Source: Kosakonia sacchari (GTDB lineage Bacteria > Pseudomonadota > Gammaproteobacteria > Enterobacterales > Enterobacteriaceae). Taken from it: a stretch of DNA of 64,000 nt. This document shows, in pieces, positions 10,034 to 18,942 of the stretch. The stretch is from the NCBI GenBank assembly GCA_900109485.1, contig FOAY01000015.1, positions 62,001-126,000 of the forward strand, written 5' to 3'. The notes under the pieces were generated by a model. That model worked only from the letters and a program-made list of their open reading frames with translations, was not told where the DNA came from and did no database searches. The position numbers and the translations under genes were made by a program. How positions within the stretch are numbered: position 1 is the first letter of the stretch; each line of letters starts with the position of its first letter.

Positions 10034-11572
10034 ATGAAAAAAACGTTGGTTGCCGCAGGGATCATTGTTGCATTGGGTGTCGTCTGGACCGGCGGTGCCT
10101 GGTACACGGGAAAACAGCTTGAAAGCCGTCTGGCGGAGATAGTGAACGACGCCAATGCGCAGATTAAGCACAACGCGCCGGAGGCCAACGTGGAGCTTTC
10201 CGCGCAGGGTTATCAGCGCGGCCTCTTCTCCAGCCATTTTACGCTGCATATCAAGCCCGTTGATGGCGCCACCAATACCTGGCTGAAACCGGGCCAGAAC
10301 ATTGTCCTGCAAGAAACCGTCGATCACGGACCTTTCCCGCTGGCGCAGCTTAAATCGTTCAGTCTGGCCCCGGCAATGGCCTCCGTACATACGCAACTGG
10401 TTAATAACGATGTCACCAAAGCGCTGTTCGACATCGCTAAAGGGAAATCGCCGTTCTATGCCGAAACCCGCATTGGTTACGACGGCGATACGCGCAGCGA
10501 TATCACCCTGCTCCCGCTCAGCTCTGAGAAAGAGGGCGAGAAAGTCGCCTTCAGCGGCGGCCAGTTCCGTTTCAGCGCGGATAAAGAGGGCAACGCGCTC
10601 ACCCTGAGCGGAGAGGCGCAGAGCGGGCTGGTCGATGCGGTGAATGAATACGGGCAGCGCGTGCAACTGTCGTTTAACCAACTGAAAACCGACGGCAAAA
10701 GCGAAATCGCGGCTTTTAATGAGCGAACCGGTAGCCAGAAACTTTCGCTCGATAAACTCTCTATTTCGGTGGAAAACAAAGAGCTGGCCGTGCTGGAAGG
10801 CATGAACTTAACGGCCAAATCCGACGTGGCGGATGACAAGAAAAACATCAACAGCCAACTTGATTACACCATCAATAGCCTGAAAGTTCAGGGCCAGGAT
10901 CTGGGCAGCGGCAATCTGACGCTAAAAGTGGGCCACATCGACGGCCAGGCGTGGCATCAGTTCAGCGAGCAGTACAATGCGCAGACGCGCGCGCTGATGG
11001 CGCAGCCGGATGTGGTGCAGAACCCGGAACTCTACCAGCAAAAAGCGACGGAAGCCTTCCTCAATGCCGTACCGCTGCTGCTGAAGGGTGAACCGGTGAT
11101 TACCGTTGCGCCGTTAAGCTGGAAAAATGCCAAAGGCGAAGCCACCTTCAATCTGTCACTGTTCCTGAAAGATCCTTCCACCGCCACCGGCGCGCCGCAA
11201 ACGCTGGCCGACGAAGTGGATCGCACGGTGAAATCGCTGGATGGCAAACTGGTGATCCCGGTGGACATGGCCACCGAACTGATGACCCAGGTCGCGAAAC
11301 TGGAAGGTTATCAGCAGGACGAAGCAGCGAAACTGGCTAACCAGCAAGTTAAAGGGCTGGCGGCGATGGGCCAGATGTTCCGTATCACCACGCTTGAGAA
11401 CAACAATATTCTCACCAGCCTGCAATACACGAACGGTCAGGTGACGCTGAATGGCGAAAAAATGCCGCTCGAAGAGTTTGTCGGCATGTTTGGTCTGCCG
11501 TCGCTTCAGCCCGCGCAGCCGGACAACGCCGTTCCCCCGGTGCCGGAAGTACCGCCAGCGCCGCAGCAGTAA
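10034..11572 (+). CDS. ydgA: DUF945 protein YdgA
   Basis: 512 residues, DUF945 family, like E. coli YdgA. One N-terminal hydrophobic segment (about residues 5-25, with VVWTGGAWYTGKQ at its end) anchors a long periplasmic domain; the C-terminus is Pro/Ala-rich. The biochemical function is unknown; E. coli YdgA has been reported as an inner-membrane protein that dimerises. Length and position after manA agree with E. coli. In E. coli it is followed by the uid genes; here a terminator and a different small gene follow. Confidence 0.88.
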   Translation: MKKTLVAAGIIVALGVVWTGGAWYTGKQLESRLAEIVNDANAQIKHNAPEANVELSAQGYQRGLFSSHFTLHIKPVDGATNTWLKPGQNIVLQETVDHGPFPLAQLKSFSLAPAMASVHTQLVNNDVTKALFDIAKGKSPFYAETRIGYDGDTRSDITLLPLSSEKEGEKVAFSGGQFRFSADKEGNALTLSGEAQSGLVDAVNEYGQRVQLSFNQLKTDGKSEIAAFNERTGSQKLSLDKLSISVENKELAVLEGMNLTAKSDVADDKKNINSQLDYTINSLKVQGQDLGSGNLTLKVGHIDGQAWHQFSEQYNAQTRALMAQPDVVQNPELYQQKATEAFLNAVPLLLKGEPVITVAPLSWKNAKGEATFNLSLFLKDPSTATGAPQTLADEVDRTVKSLDGKLVIPVDMATELMTQVAKLEGYQQDEAAKLANQQVKGLAAMGQMFRITTLENNNILTSLQYTNGQVTLNGEKMPLEEFVGMFGLPSLQPAQPDNAVPPVPEVPPAPQQ

Positions 11573-11577
11573 TCTCT

Positions 11578-11604
11578 AACCCCTCTGCGGAGGGGTTAAT
11601 TTTT
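11578..11604 (+). terminator. ydgA terminator
   Basis: 8-bp perfect stem AACCCCTC/GAGGGGTT with a TGCG loop (11578-11597), followed by AA and five T residues. Confidence 0.88.
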
Positions 11605-11692
11605 GCCAGACAGCAACACCGCATGTACAACTCATACAGTGCGGTGATATATATCTCAGGTTCCTGCCATGCCGCTGATTTTGTGAGGCTGA

Positions 11693-11959
11693 ATGCGTAA
11701 AAAGGCGTATGAAGATCTTGTCGATACGGTGTTGAAAGATGCCGTTATGGCATTGCTGGAATCTGAGAGTAACCTCTCTTTCGCCGCACTTGTGCAGCAG
11801 CTCCGGCAGCAACTGCAGGAGGCGGGCGATGATAAACGACGCAACGCGCTTCAGGCGGCCATCCGTGCCGTCTCCCACTACCAGAGCAACACTACGCGCC
11901 GCACCAATCCGTTTTCCTTAACCGGGTTTTCATCGCAAAATAATCTGCCCAGACATTAA
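11693..11959 (+). CDS. YmgA-like small connector protein
   Basis: 88 residues, no signal peptide or membrane segment. The central part (about residues 10-60, ALLESESNLSFAALVQQLRQ followed by a charged helix) has the same two-helix layout as E. coli YmgA, one of the YcgZ-YmgA-AriR proteins induced by blue light/cold through BluR-BluF and thought to act as connectors of the Rcs phosphorelay. The tail after about residue 65 is polar and probably disordered. A GAGG ribosome site precedes the ATG. It faces an AriR-like gene tail to tail, which supports the assignment. Family call is by eye and moderate. Confidence 0.62.
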   Translation: MRKKAYEDLVDTVLKDAVMALLESESNLSFAALVQQLRQQLQEAGDDKRRNALQAAIRAVSHYQSNTTRRTNPFSLTGFSSQNNLPRH

Positions 11960-11967
11960 TCCTGCAG

Positions 11968-11999
11968 GCAAAAAAACGCCTTCGCGGCAGGCGAAGGCG
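11968..11999 (-). terminator. Terminator of the AriR-like gene
   Basis: Perfect 9-bp stem CGCCTTCGC/GCGAAGGCG (11977-11985, 11991-11999). The seven A residues at 11970-11976 form a T tract on the minus strand. Confidence 0.85.
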
Positions 12000-12022
12000 A
12001 ATCGAGGACGCACCTTTTTTGA

Positions 12023-12271
12023 TTACAGATCGTCGGGCGTTTTCTGCACGACCAGCTCTAATGCATTGCGATAGATATCCTGTCTGACCACATCATCTTC
12101 TGTTTCCAGCAGCCCGATCAGCGCCAGAATCAGATGCTTATTACTGACCTCTACATTCTTTAACCGCAGGTTATGCATGATATCGTGGATTATTTCCTTT
12201 TCCGCTTCATAAGTGCGCGCATCTGCTCCGAAATACGCATTCAGTTGCTCTTCTGTGGTTGTCGTCTGCAT
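12023..12271 (-). CDS. AriR/YmgB-family biofilm and acid-resistance regulator
   Basis: 82 residues. The core NKHLILALIGLLETEDDVVR followed by RNALELVVQKTPDDL closely parallels E. coli AriR (YmgB), whose equivalent is NKNIILSLIHSLETTSDI and a C-terminal TADDM. AriR is a small all-helical dimer that affects biofilm formation and acid resistance and feeds into the Rcs system. The start ATG at 12271 has AGGA upstream. In E. coli ariR is in the ycgZ-ymgA-ariR-ymgC operon elsewhere; here it is single and convergent with a YmgA-like gene. Could be a paralogue rather than the orthologue, so no symbol is given. Confidence 0.8.
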   Translation of the reverse strand: MQTTTTEEQLNAYFGADARTYEAEKEIIHDIMHNLRLKNVEVSNKHLILALIGLLETEDDVVRQDIYRNALELVVQKTPDDL

Positions 12272-12387
12272 AGTAGTCCTGAATAAAAAAGAGAGCCCGG
12301 CCTCCACGGTATGGCGGGAGGGTTCTGATTCGACAATAAAAAATAGTCACGCTTTTTCGCCTGTGCAACTTATTACATAACAATTTT

Positions 12388-12666
12388 TTATCTATTTCCC
12401 TGGCGACAATTTTTACCGGCACAAATTTCCCCCACCAGAATTTGCACCCCGTTTCGCTTAGGGCTTTGCAGGTGATCCTGCACGTCATAACCGCCATCAA
12501 GAAACGGGGTGAGATAAAATAGCGTTACCGTCGCGCCCAGGCCGCGAATGTAATCCAGGCGACGGCGAATCCCCTGCAAATCACCGCAGCCATCGCCGTT
12601 CCCGTCGAGAAAAAAAGGGGTATCAATTTGGTAGATGACAGCATTTTTATACCAGTCACTTCGCAT
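12388..12666 (-). pseudogene. Glycoside hydrolase 13 (alpha-amylase family) N-terminal remnant
   Basis: From the ATG at 12666 the minus strand reads a typical GH13 N-terminus: DWYKNAVIYQID, then DGNGDGCGDLQGIRRRLDYI and TPFLDGGYDVQDHL, as in trehalose-synthase/alpha-amylase-like proteins. A full enzyme has about 500 residues; this frame stops after about 92. The segment before FYLTPFL seems to lack a few residues of the usual strand, and after DVQDHLQ the similarity is lost. The frame is open for another 36 codons before the ATG, without family resemblance. I read it as a decayed, non-functional piece. It lies in the gap where E. coli has malI. Confidence 0.7.
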
Positions 12667-12866
12667 CCGACGCGCCTCTTGCTGCTGTTCGTTTACAGTG
12701 TGAAGGATAGATGCTTTTCTCGCCCGACAGGCCGCAACAGCGCGGAATTCATGGATTCTGAAAAAAGCCGGCAATCTGCGTTACGTGCGCCACATCCCAC
12801 CAAAAATCGGAGAAATCTTTACCCTGTGCGCTTTCGGCTTTGGCCTTTGCGAACTAAGGATTTGTG

Positions 12867-14480
12867 ATGACGGTAAAAACCGCCCAAAAAATAACGTTGT
12901 GGGAATTTTTTCAGCAATTAGGTAAGACATTCATGTTGCCGGTCGCCTTGCTCTCGTTTTGCGGGATCATGCTTGGCATCGGCAGTTCACTGAGCAGCCG
13001 CGATGTGATTACGCTCCTGCCATGGCTCGGCCACCCGCTGTTGCAGGCGGTGTTTATCTGGATGAGCAAAATCGGCGCATTTGCCTTTACCTTCCTGCCG
13101 GTGATGTTCTGTATCGCCATCCCGCTGGGGCTGGCCCGTGAAGATAAAGGCGTTGCGGCTTTCTCCGGGTTTGTCGGTTATGCGGTAATGAACCTGGCGG
13201 TCAATTTCTGGCTAACGGCAAAAGGGATTTTGCCTACCAGCGATGCGGCGCTTCTCAAAGCCCATAACGTGCAGAATGTGCTGGGCATTCCCTCCATTGA
13301 TACCGGCATTCTCGGCGCGGTGATTGCCGGGGTGATCATCTGGCGGCTGCATGAGCGCTTTCATACGCTGCGCCTGCCGGATGCGTTGGCCTTCTTCGGC
13401 GGTACGCGTTCGGTACCGATTGTCACCAGCATTGTCATGGGCATGATTGGCCTGGTGATCCCACTGGTCTGGCCGTGGTTTGCGCTGGGGATTAGCGGTC
13501 TTGGGTATATTATCGATCGCGCTGGCGAGTTCGGCCCGATGATCTTCGGCACCGGCGAGCGGCTGTTGCTCCCCTTTGGCCTGCAACACATTCTGGTCGC
13601 GCTGATTCGTTTTACCGAAGCGGGCGGCACCATGGATGTGTGCGGCCAGACGGTCAGCGGCGCGTTAACCATTTTCCAGGCGCAGCTTGGCTGCCCGGAA
13701 ACCCACGGTTTTGCCGAGAGCGCGACGCGTTTTCTGTCGCAGGGTAAAATGCCAGCTTTCCTCGGCGGCTTGCCAGGCGCAGCGCTGGCGATGTATCACT
13801 GTGCCAGACCGGAAAATCGCCATAAGATTAAAGGCTTAATTATCTCCGGCGTGATTGCCTGTGTGGTCGGCGGTACCACCGAGCCGCTGGAGTTCCTGTT
13901 CCTGTTTGTCGCCCCGGCGCTCTACGTGCTCCATGCCTTGTTAACCGGTCTTGGTTTTACCGTGATGGCGGTGCTCGGCGTAACCATCGGCAATACTGAC
14001 GGCAATATCATCGACTTTATCGTTTTCGGCATTCTGCATGGCATGGCGACCAAATGGTATCTGGTGCCGGTTGTTGCCGCCGTATGGTTTGTGACCTATT
14101 ACGCGCTGTTCCGTTTTGCTATCACCCGCTTCAACCTGAAAACACCGGGACGCGATATCGACACAGCCAGCGAGGCGAGCAGCACAACGACAAGTGCGCC
14201 AGGGCAATCGGGCTACAATGTCCCGGCTCTGCTGAACGCGCTCGGCGGCGCGGAGAATATCGATTCGCTGGACAACTGCATCACCCGTTTACGTCTGGTG
14301 GTGAAGGATATGTCACGCGTGGATGAGGCCGCCCTGAAAGCAAACCGGGCAATCGGCGTGATTAAAGTCAATCAACATAACCTGCAAGTGGTGATTGGTA
14401 CGCAGGTTCAGTCGGTGAAAGATGAGATGGTGCAGTTAATGCGCGCACCGCAGGCGGTATCCCAGATGGAGGCCGTATAA
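12867..14480 (+). CDS. malX: PTS maltose/glucose-type EIICB component MalX
   Basis: 537 residues. EIIC domain (about 1-430, around ten hydrophobic segments, with the FGTGERLLLPFGLQH and GGTTEPLEFLF signatures) joined by a polar linker to an EIIB domain with the phospho-cysteine motif DNCITRLRL. In E. coli MalX can take up glucose and maltose and is repressed by MalI. Start chosen at the ATG at 12867, six bases after AAGGA; a GTG one codon earlier is too close. malY follows after one base. The regulator gene malI, divergent in E. coli, is not present upstream. Confidence 0.93.
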   Translation: MTVKTAQKITLWEFFQQLGKTFMLPVALLSFCGIMLGIGSSLSSRDVITLLPWLGHPLLQAVFIWMSKIGAFAFTFLPVMFCIAIPLGLAREDKGVAAFSGFVGYAVMNLAVNFWLTAKGILPTSDAALLKAHNVQNVLGIPSIDTGILGAVIAGVIIWRLHERFHTLRLPDALAFFGGTRSVPIVTSIVMGMIGLVIPLVWPWFALGISGLGYIIDRAGEFGPMIFGTGERLLLPFGLQHILVALIRFTEAGGTMDVCGQTVSGALTIFQAQLGCPETHGFAESATRFLSQGKMPAFLGGLPGAALAMYHCARPENRHKIKGLIISGVIACVVGGTTEPLEFLFLFVAPALYVLHALLTGLGFTVMAVLGVTIGNTDGNIIDFIVFGILHGMATKWYLVPVVAAVWFVTYYALFRFAITRFNLKTPGRDIDTASEASSTTTSAPGQSGYNVPALLNALGGAENIDSLDNCITRLRLVVKDMSRVDEAALKANRAIGVIKVNQHNLQVVIGTQVQSVKDEMVQLMRAPQAVSQMEAV

Positions 14481-14481
14481 G

Positions 14482-15669
14482 ATGACAGACACCTCTTCTT
14501 TCGACTTTGCCACCCCAATCGATCGCCACGGAACCTGGTGTACGCAGTGGGACTATGTTGCCGATCGTTTCGGCCACGCCGACTTGCTGCCTTTTACCAT
14601 CTCCGATATGGATTTCGCCACGGCGCCCTGCGTCATTACCGCGATTCAGCAACGGCTGGCACACGGTGTGCTCGGCTACAGCCGCTGGAAAAACGACGAT
14701 TTTCTCGGTGCGATTGAACACTGGCTGGCCAGCCGTTTTAACTGTCCGTCAGATCGGGAAACCATTGTTTATGGCCCATCGGTGATCTGGATGATCGCCG
14801 AGCAAATTCGGCAATGGTCGCAGCCTGGCGATGGCGTGGTGGTGCATACGCCCGCCTATGATGCGTTCTACAAAGCGATTGCCGGGAATCAGCGCCAGAT
14901 GTTTTCCGTCCCGCTGGAGCGTAACGACGCAGGCTGGTACTGCGATATGGCGCGTCTGGAAACGGTATTAAAGCGCCCGGAAAGCAAAATTCTTCTCCTG
15001 TGCAGCCCGCACAACCCAACCGGCAAGCTCTGGACACGGGAAGAACTGGAAACCATGGCCGCGCTGTGCGAACGCCATAACGTCAGGGTGATCAGCGATG
15101 AGATCCATATGGATATGGTCTGGAGCCAGCGTCCGCATATCCCGTGGCATGCCGTGGCGCGCGGCCCGTGGGCGCTGTTTACCTCGGCGTCAAAAAGCTT
15201 CAATATCCCGGCGCTGACCGGCGCATGGGGAATGATTGGCGATGCGACGTCGCGTGAGAACTGGCTGGAGGTGCTGAAAAACAGCAATGGTCTCTCCTCA
15301 CCGGCGGTGTTATCCGTGGTTGCGCATATTGCCGCTTACCGCCAGGGCGCGCCCTGGCTGGATGCTCTGCGAACGTATCTGCGCGCCAATCTGGAGTATG
15401 TCGCCAGCCGGTTAAATCAGGCGTTCCCGTCGCTTGACTGGCAGATCCCGGAATCAACCTATCTGGCGTGGATCGATTTACGTCGCCTTGGGGTGAATGA
15501 TGATGCTCTGCAAAAGGCGCTGATTGAGGAGCAAAAAGTCGCCATTATGCGCGGCGATGTTTACGGCGCGGAAGGTCAGGGATTTATTCGTTTAAATGCC
15601 GGTTGCCCACGAGTAAAACTCGAGCGTGGCGTCGAAGGATTGATTGCCGCATTAACATCGCTAATGTGA
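14482..15669 (+). CDS. malY: MalY cystathionine beta-lyase / maltose regulon modulator
   Basis: 395 residues, fold type I PLP enzyme. The Schiff-base lysine is Lys238 in TSASKSFNIP; the SPHNPTGKLW and SDEIHMDMV runs that contact PLP are present. In E. coli MalY has C-S lyase (cystathionase) activity and also binds and inactivates the transcription factor MalT, lowering maltose-gene expression. Co-transcribed with malX (one base apart) and followed by a strong terminator. Slightly longer than the E. coli protein at the N-terminal side. Confidence 0.93.
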   Translation: MTDTSSFDFATPIDRHGTWCTQWDYVADRFGHADLLPFTISDMDFATAPCVITAIQQRLAHGVLGYSRWKNDDFLGAIEHWLASRFNCPSDRETIVYGPSVIWMIAEQIRQWSQPGDGVVVHTPAYDAFYKAIAGNQRQMFSVPLERNDAGWYCDMARLETVLKRPESKILLLCSPHNPTGKLWTREELETMAALCERHNVRVISDEIHMDMVWSQRPHIPWHAVARGPWALFTSASKSFNIPALTGAWGMIGDATSRENWLEVLKNSNGLSSPAVLSVVAHIAAYRQGAPWLDALRTYLRANLEYVASRLNQAFPSLDWQIPESTYLAWIDLRRLGVNDDALQKALIEEQKVAIMRGDVYGAEGQGFIRLNAGCPRVKLERGVEGLIAALTSLM

Positions 15670-15753
15670 TGTTTACGTTTGTAAGCGCCAATATTTTTTG
15701 CAGTTGAAGAGATTATGTTCACCGGTCATCGATAATATCGGTCATTGCTCAAA

Positions 15754-15784
15754 ACAGAGTCGCCCACGGGCGGCTCTGTTTTAT
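15754..15784 (+). terminator. malXY terminator
   Basis: A stem of about 11 bp, ACAGAGTCGCC pairing with GGCGGCTCTGT with one wobble, followed by TTTT. It ends malXY about 85 bp after the malY stop. Confidence 0.85.
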
Positions 15785-15930
15785 CGCTAATAAGCGCAGC
15801 CTGTTGCCGTATGCTTCCGATCACGTCCGGCCAGCAAACGGACAGAAATGATAGTGGCTCAAACATAAAATCGGGTTGTTATTCTCCACGACAGGCTTTT
15901 CATTCGGGGATTCATAAATTTAGCTGTATT

Positions 15931-15959
15931 TTTAATAGCTTATTGAGCTGTGGTATAAT
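15931..15959 (+). promoter_or_regulatory. Probable sigma70 promoter of add
   Basis: An extended -10, TGGTATAAT, ends at 15959 and lies 34 bp before the add ATG. The -35 region (about 15931-15936, TTTAAT) is poor, which is common with a TGn motif. Confidence 0.5.
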
Positions 15960-15992
15960 GGTATGCACTTTAGCAAAAATAAGAGTGCGACC

Positions 15993-16994
15993 ATGATAGA
16001 TCCAAACCTGCCACTAACTGACATCCATCGCCATCTCGACGGTAATATCCGCGCCCAAACTATTCTGGATCTTGGCCACCAGTATAATTTACCCCTGCCC
16101 GCGCAAACGCTCGACGCGCTGCGTCCGCATGTACAGGTCACCTCGAACGAACCCGATCTGGTCAGTTTTCTGGCGAAACTCGACTGGGGCGTGAAAGTAC
16201 TGGCTTCGCTGGATGCCTGCCGCCGCGTGGCGTACGAAAATATGCAGGATGCGGCCCTTAACGGCCTGCATTATGTCGAGCTGCGTTTCTCGCCAGGCTA
16301 TATGGCCATGACTCACAACCTGCCGGTTGCTGGCGTGGTGGAAGCAGTAATTGCCGGCGTGTGTGAAGGCAGCCGCGACTTCAACGTTCAGGCGCGGTTA
16401 ATCGGTATTATGAGCCGCACCTTTGGTGAAGCTGCCTGTTTGCAGGAGCTGGAAGCCTTACTGGCACATCGCGACGGCATCACCGCGCTGGATCTGGCGG
16501 GCGATGAGCTCGGCTTCCCTGGTAGCCTGTTTCTGCCGCACTTTAACCGCGCGCGGGATGCGGGCTGGCGCATTACCGTACATGCAGGCGAAGCGGCCGG
16601 GCCGGAGAGCATCTGGCAGGCGATTCGCGAACTGGGAGCCGTGCGTATCGGCCACGGTGTCAAAGCGATCGACGATGCGGCGCTGATGGATTTCCTTGCT
16701 GAGCAGCGTATCGGCATCGAATCCTGCCTGACATCGAATATTCAGACCAGTACCGTGCCTTCGCTCGAGCGCCATCCACTCAAGACCTTCCTCGAACATG
16801 GCATTCTTGCCAGCATTAACACTGACGATCCGGCCGTGCAGGGTGTGGAGATTGGTCATGAATATCAGGTTGCGGCACCCGCAGCAGGGCTGAGCCGCGA
16901 ACAGATTCGCCAGGCGCAAATCAACGGGCTGGAGATGGCGTTTCTCAGCGAGCAAGAGAAACAGGCATTACGGGAGAGAGTGGCAAACGCCTGA
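15993..16994 (+). CDS. add: Adenosine deaminase
   Basis: 333 residues, zinc-dependent deaminase converting adenosine and deoxyadenosine to inosine forms in purine salvage. Metal and active-site elements are in place: His12/His14 in TDIHRHLD, the HAGEA motif near residue 197 with the catalytic glutamate, and SINTDDPAV near the C-terminus with the paired aspartates. The start was set at ATG 15993 by homology; an in-frame ATG at 15963 would add ten residues not found in relatives. The stop abuts a strong hairpin that serves ydgJ on the other strand. Confidence 0.96.
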   Translation: MIDPNLPLTDIHRHLDGNIRAQTILDLGHQYNLPLPAQTLDALRPHVQVTSNEPDLVSFLAKLDWGVKVLASLDACRRVAYENMQDAALNGLHYVELRFSPGYMAMTHNLPVAGVVEAVIAGVCEGSRDFNVQARLIGIMSRTFGEAACLQELEALLAHRDGITALDLAGDELGFPGSLFLPHFNRARDAGWRITVHAGEAAGPESIWQAIRELGAVRIGHGVKAIDDAALMDFLAEQRIGIESCLTSNIQTSTVPSLERHPLKTFLEHGILASINTDDPAVQGVEIGHEYQVAAPAAGLSREQIRQAQINGLEMAFLSEQEKQALRERVANA

Positions 16995-17024
16995 AAAAAA
17001 CCGCTCACGCCGCGGCGTGAGCGG
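16993..17024 (-). terminator. ydgJ terminator
   Basis: A perfect inverted repeat CCGCTCACGCC/GGCGTGAGCGG (17001-17024) follows the ydgJ stop by 7 bases. The A-run at 16994-17000 provides the minus-strand T tract. It may also slow add transcripts from the other side. Confidence 0.88.
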
Positions 17025-17031
17025 TCAGTTG

Positions 17032-18072
17032 TCAGGTCAGGCTGAGGGTGGCGCGATGTTTTGCGGACTCAATCCCCAGTTCGATTAACTCCATAATCTG
17101 GATGGCCTGGCTGGCCGGAACCGGGTTTTCACCGACGCCATTAAGCGTATCGCGAATCGCAGCATAATAGGCCGGGTAGTTGCCCGGTACGGTCAGCCAG
17201 CTCTCTTCCCTGCGTTCTTCGCCTTCCACGCGCGTCAACACGCCGTCGCGCATATCGTAGCCCCAGTCAGCCTGCGGCAAACGCGCGCCATTTTTCAGGC
17301 ACTCTTCCTGCGGATCCAGACCATATTTCACATAGCTGCCACGGCTGCCGTGCACAATGTAGCGCGCCGACTCTGCCGCCGCCAGCAGCGTGCCATGCAG
17401 CACAACGCGACGTTGCGGGTAAGTCAGTACGGCATGGAAGTAGTCCGTTGATTGTGCGCCCGGACGCAACTGCGCCAGATCGACCATCAGCGATACCGGC
17501 AGACCGAATAAATTAACCGCCTGATCGAGCAAATGCGGACCTAAATCGTACCAAATGCCGCTGCCCGGGCCACCCTGTTCGCGCCAGCGGTTGCGAACCT
17601 GCGGACGAAAACGGTCAAAATGGGATTCAAAATAGGCCACCTCGCCCAGCGCGCCGTCCGCCAGTAGCGCTTTTAACGTCAGAAAATCACTGTCCCAGCG
17701 CCGGTTGTGGAAAACAGACAATACGCGCCCCAGACTACGCGCCAGCGCATCCAATTCACGCGCTTGTGACAGTGTCACTGTAAAGGGTTTATCCACAACC
17801 ACATGTTTACCGGCTTCCAGCGCCGCTTTGGCCAGCGGAAAGTGGGTGTCATTGGGCGTGGGGATCACAATCAAATCGATTTGCGGATCGTTGAACAGAT
17901 GTTTGGGCTCAGAGACAACCGGCACGATGGGCCAGTCGGCTTTGACTTTTGATTCATCACTGCTGGAAATAGCCGCCAGTTCCATTCCCGGCGTTCCGGC
18001 AATCAGCGGCGCGTGGAACGTTTTACTGGCATAGCCATAACCGACTAAGCCAACGCGGATCTTATCACTCAT
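17032..18072 (-). CDS. ydgJ: Gfo/Idh/MocA-family oxidoreductase YdgJ
   Basis: 346 residues. N-terminal NAD(P) Rossmann fold (GLVGYGYASKTFHAPLI at 8-24, variant GxGxxS loop) and the catalytic DKPF with Lys95, followed by the C-terminal substrate domain (GSRGSYVKYGLDPQEE). Matches E. coli YdgJ, a predicted sugar or polyol dehydrogenase of unknown substrate. Start is ATG 18072, preceded by GGAGGGG; the longer frame upstream adds a cysteine- and arginine-rich stretch not seen in the family. Confidence 0.88.
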   Translation of the reverse strand: MSDKIRVGLVGYGYASKTFHAPLIAGTPGMELAAISSSDESKVKADWPIVPVVSEPKHLFNDPQIDLIVIPTPNDTHFPLAKAALEAGKHVVVDKPFTVTLSQARELDALARSLGRVLSVFHNRRWDSDFLTLKALLADGALGEVAYFESHFDRFRPQVRNRWREQGGPGSGIWYDLGPHLLDQAVNLFGLPVSLMVDLAQLRPGAQSTDYFHAVLTYPQRRVVLHGTLLAAAESARYIVHGSRGSYVKYGLDPQEECLKNGARLPQADWGYDMRDGVLTRVEGEERREESWLTVPGNYPAYYAAIRDTLNGVGENPVPASQAIQIMELIELGIESAKHRATLSLT

Positions 18073-18279
18073 ATTGTGGCCCCTCCTTTTAGAGCACTTA
18101 TTTGACACCATCTGCCGGATGGCGACAACCGCTTCCTCTATTCATAAATTTCATGAATGATTTAATACCATTACGCCCTGGTTTCCGGTTGAAAAATCTG
18201 CTTAAATCTCCAACCAGCGCCTTCCGAGAAAGGGCGGCGTTTTTTTATACGTGGATTAACATCAGGGAGTCGTAGAAGT

Positions 18280-18417
18280 ATGGCCGGAATAATCAATCGG
18301 ATCATTGAACTAATGGGGTGGGTGGTGCTCGGCGTATCGACCGTTCTTTTGGTTTTCGCCAGCCATATCGATAATTATCAGCCCCCGGAACAGACTATTG
18401 CCGCGCAAAAAAAATAA
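18280..18417 (+). CDS. blr: Small membrane protein Blr (divisome-associated)
   Basis: 45 residues: one transmembrane helix (about 10-27, LMGWVVLGVSTVLLVFA) followed by SHIDNYQPPEQ, identical to the E. coli Blr tail I remember. Blr interacts with divisome proteins FtsL/FtsI and affects beta-lactam susceptibility. The E. coli protein is about 41 residues; here the N-terminus begins MAGIINRIIEL, about four residues longer. GGGAG precedes the ATG. Order ydgJ-blr-cnu-ydgK is the E. coli order. Confidence 0.92.
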   Translation: MAGIINRIIELMGWVVLGVSTVLLVFASHIDNYQPPEQTIAAQKK

Positions 18418-18639
18418 TAACGAAAACTCCTGGTAAAGAGAGTAAATGCTTATTGCCAGCGGTGGCGAAGATCGTTAATCTTCTTCTCCGCCGCCGTTCT
18501 GGCGCTTGTTTTCATTCGAAAAGAAAACTCTTAATTTAATAGTAGAGCTATTTACGTTGCGATAATAATAATGTTTATTATTCGAACGAATTAGCCCTAT
18601 TTTATTTACGCCTCTTTCAATATATGGATAACCCACGAC

Positions 18640-18855
18640 ATGACCGTTCAGGACTATTTATTAAAATTCCGCAAAATCAGTTCGCTCGAAAGTCTGGAAA
18701 AATTGTTTGACCATCTCAACTACACGCTTACCGACACTGCCGAAATCATCAACATGTACCGCGCCGCCGATCACCGCCGCGCTGAGCTGGTCTCCGGCGG
18801 CCGCTTGTTTGACATTGGGTGCGTTCCCCGCTCTGTCTGGCGCTACGTGCAGTAA
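18640..18855 (+). CDS. cnu: Hha/YmoA-family nucleoid modulator Cnu (YdgT)
   Basis: 71 residues, the same length as E. coli Cnu/YdgT. Typical Hha-family sequence: [23 protein letters not shown] (first helices), the [18 protein letters not shown] segment and the C-terminal PRSVWRYVQ. Cnu pairs with H-NS or StpA and modulates silencing of horizontally acquired and virulence genes; it also binds the cnb site at oriC. The ribosome site is weak. It stands alone between blr and ydgK, with an AT-rich upstream region of about 220 bp. Confidence 0.95.
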   Translation: MTVQDYLLKFRKISSLESLEKLFDHLNYTLTDTAEIINMYRAADHRRAELVSGGRLFDIGCVPRSVWRYVQ

Positions 18856-18942
18856 CGCCTCTGGTATTTGGCGCGTAATGCTTTATACTCCTCGCCCGGC
18901 GAAATAAATGCATTACATTAAAGCCTTAACAGAGGAAGACAC

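Noticed and set aside
12628..12867. Plus-strand 79-codon frame before malX
   Set aside because: No ribosome site, composition unlike a real protein, and it overlaps the GH13 remnant on the other strand.
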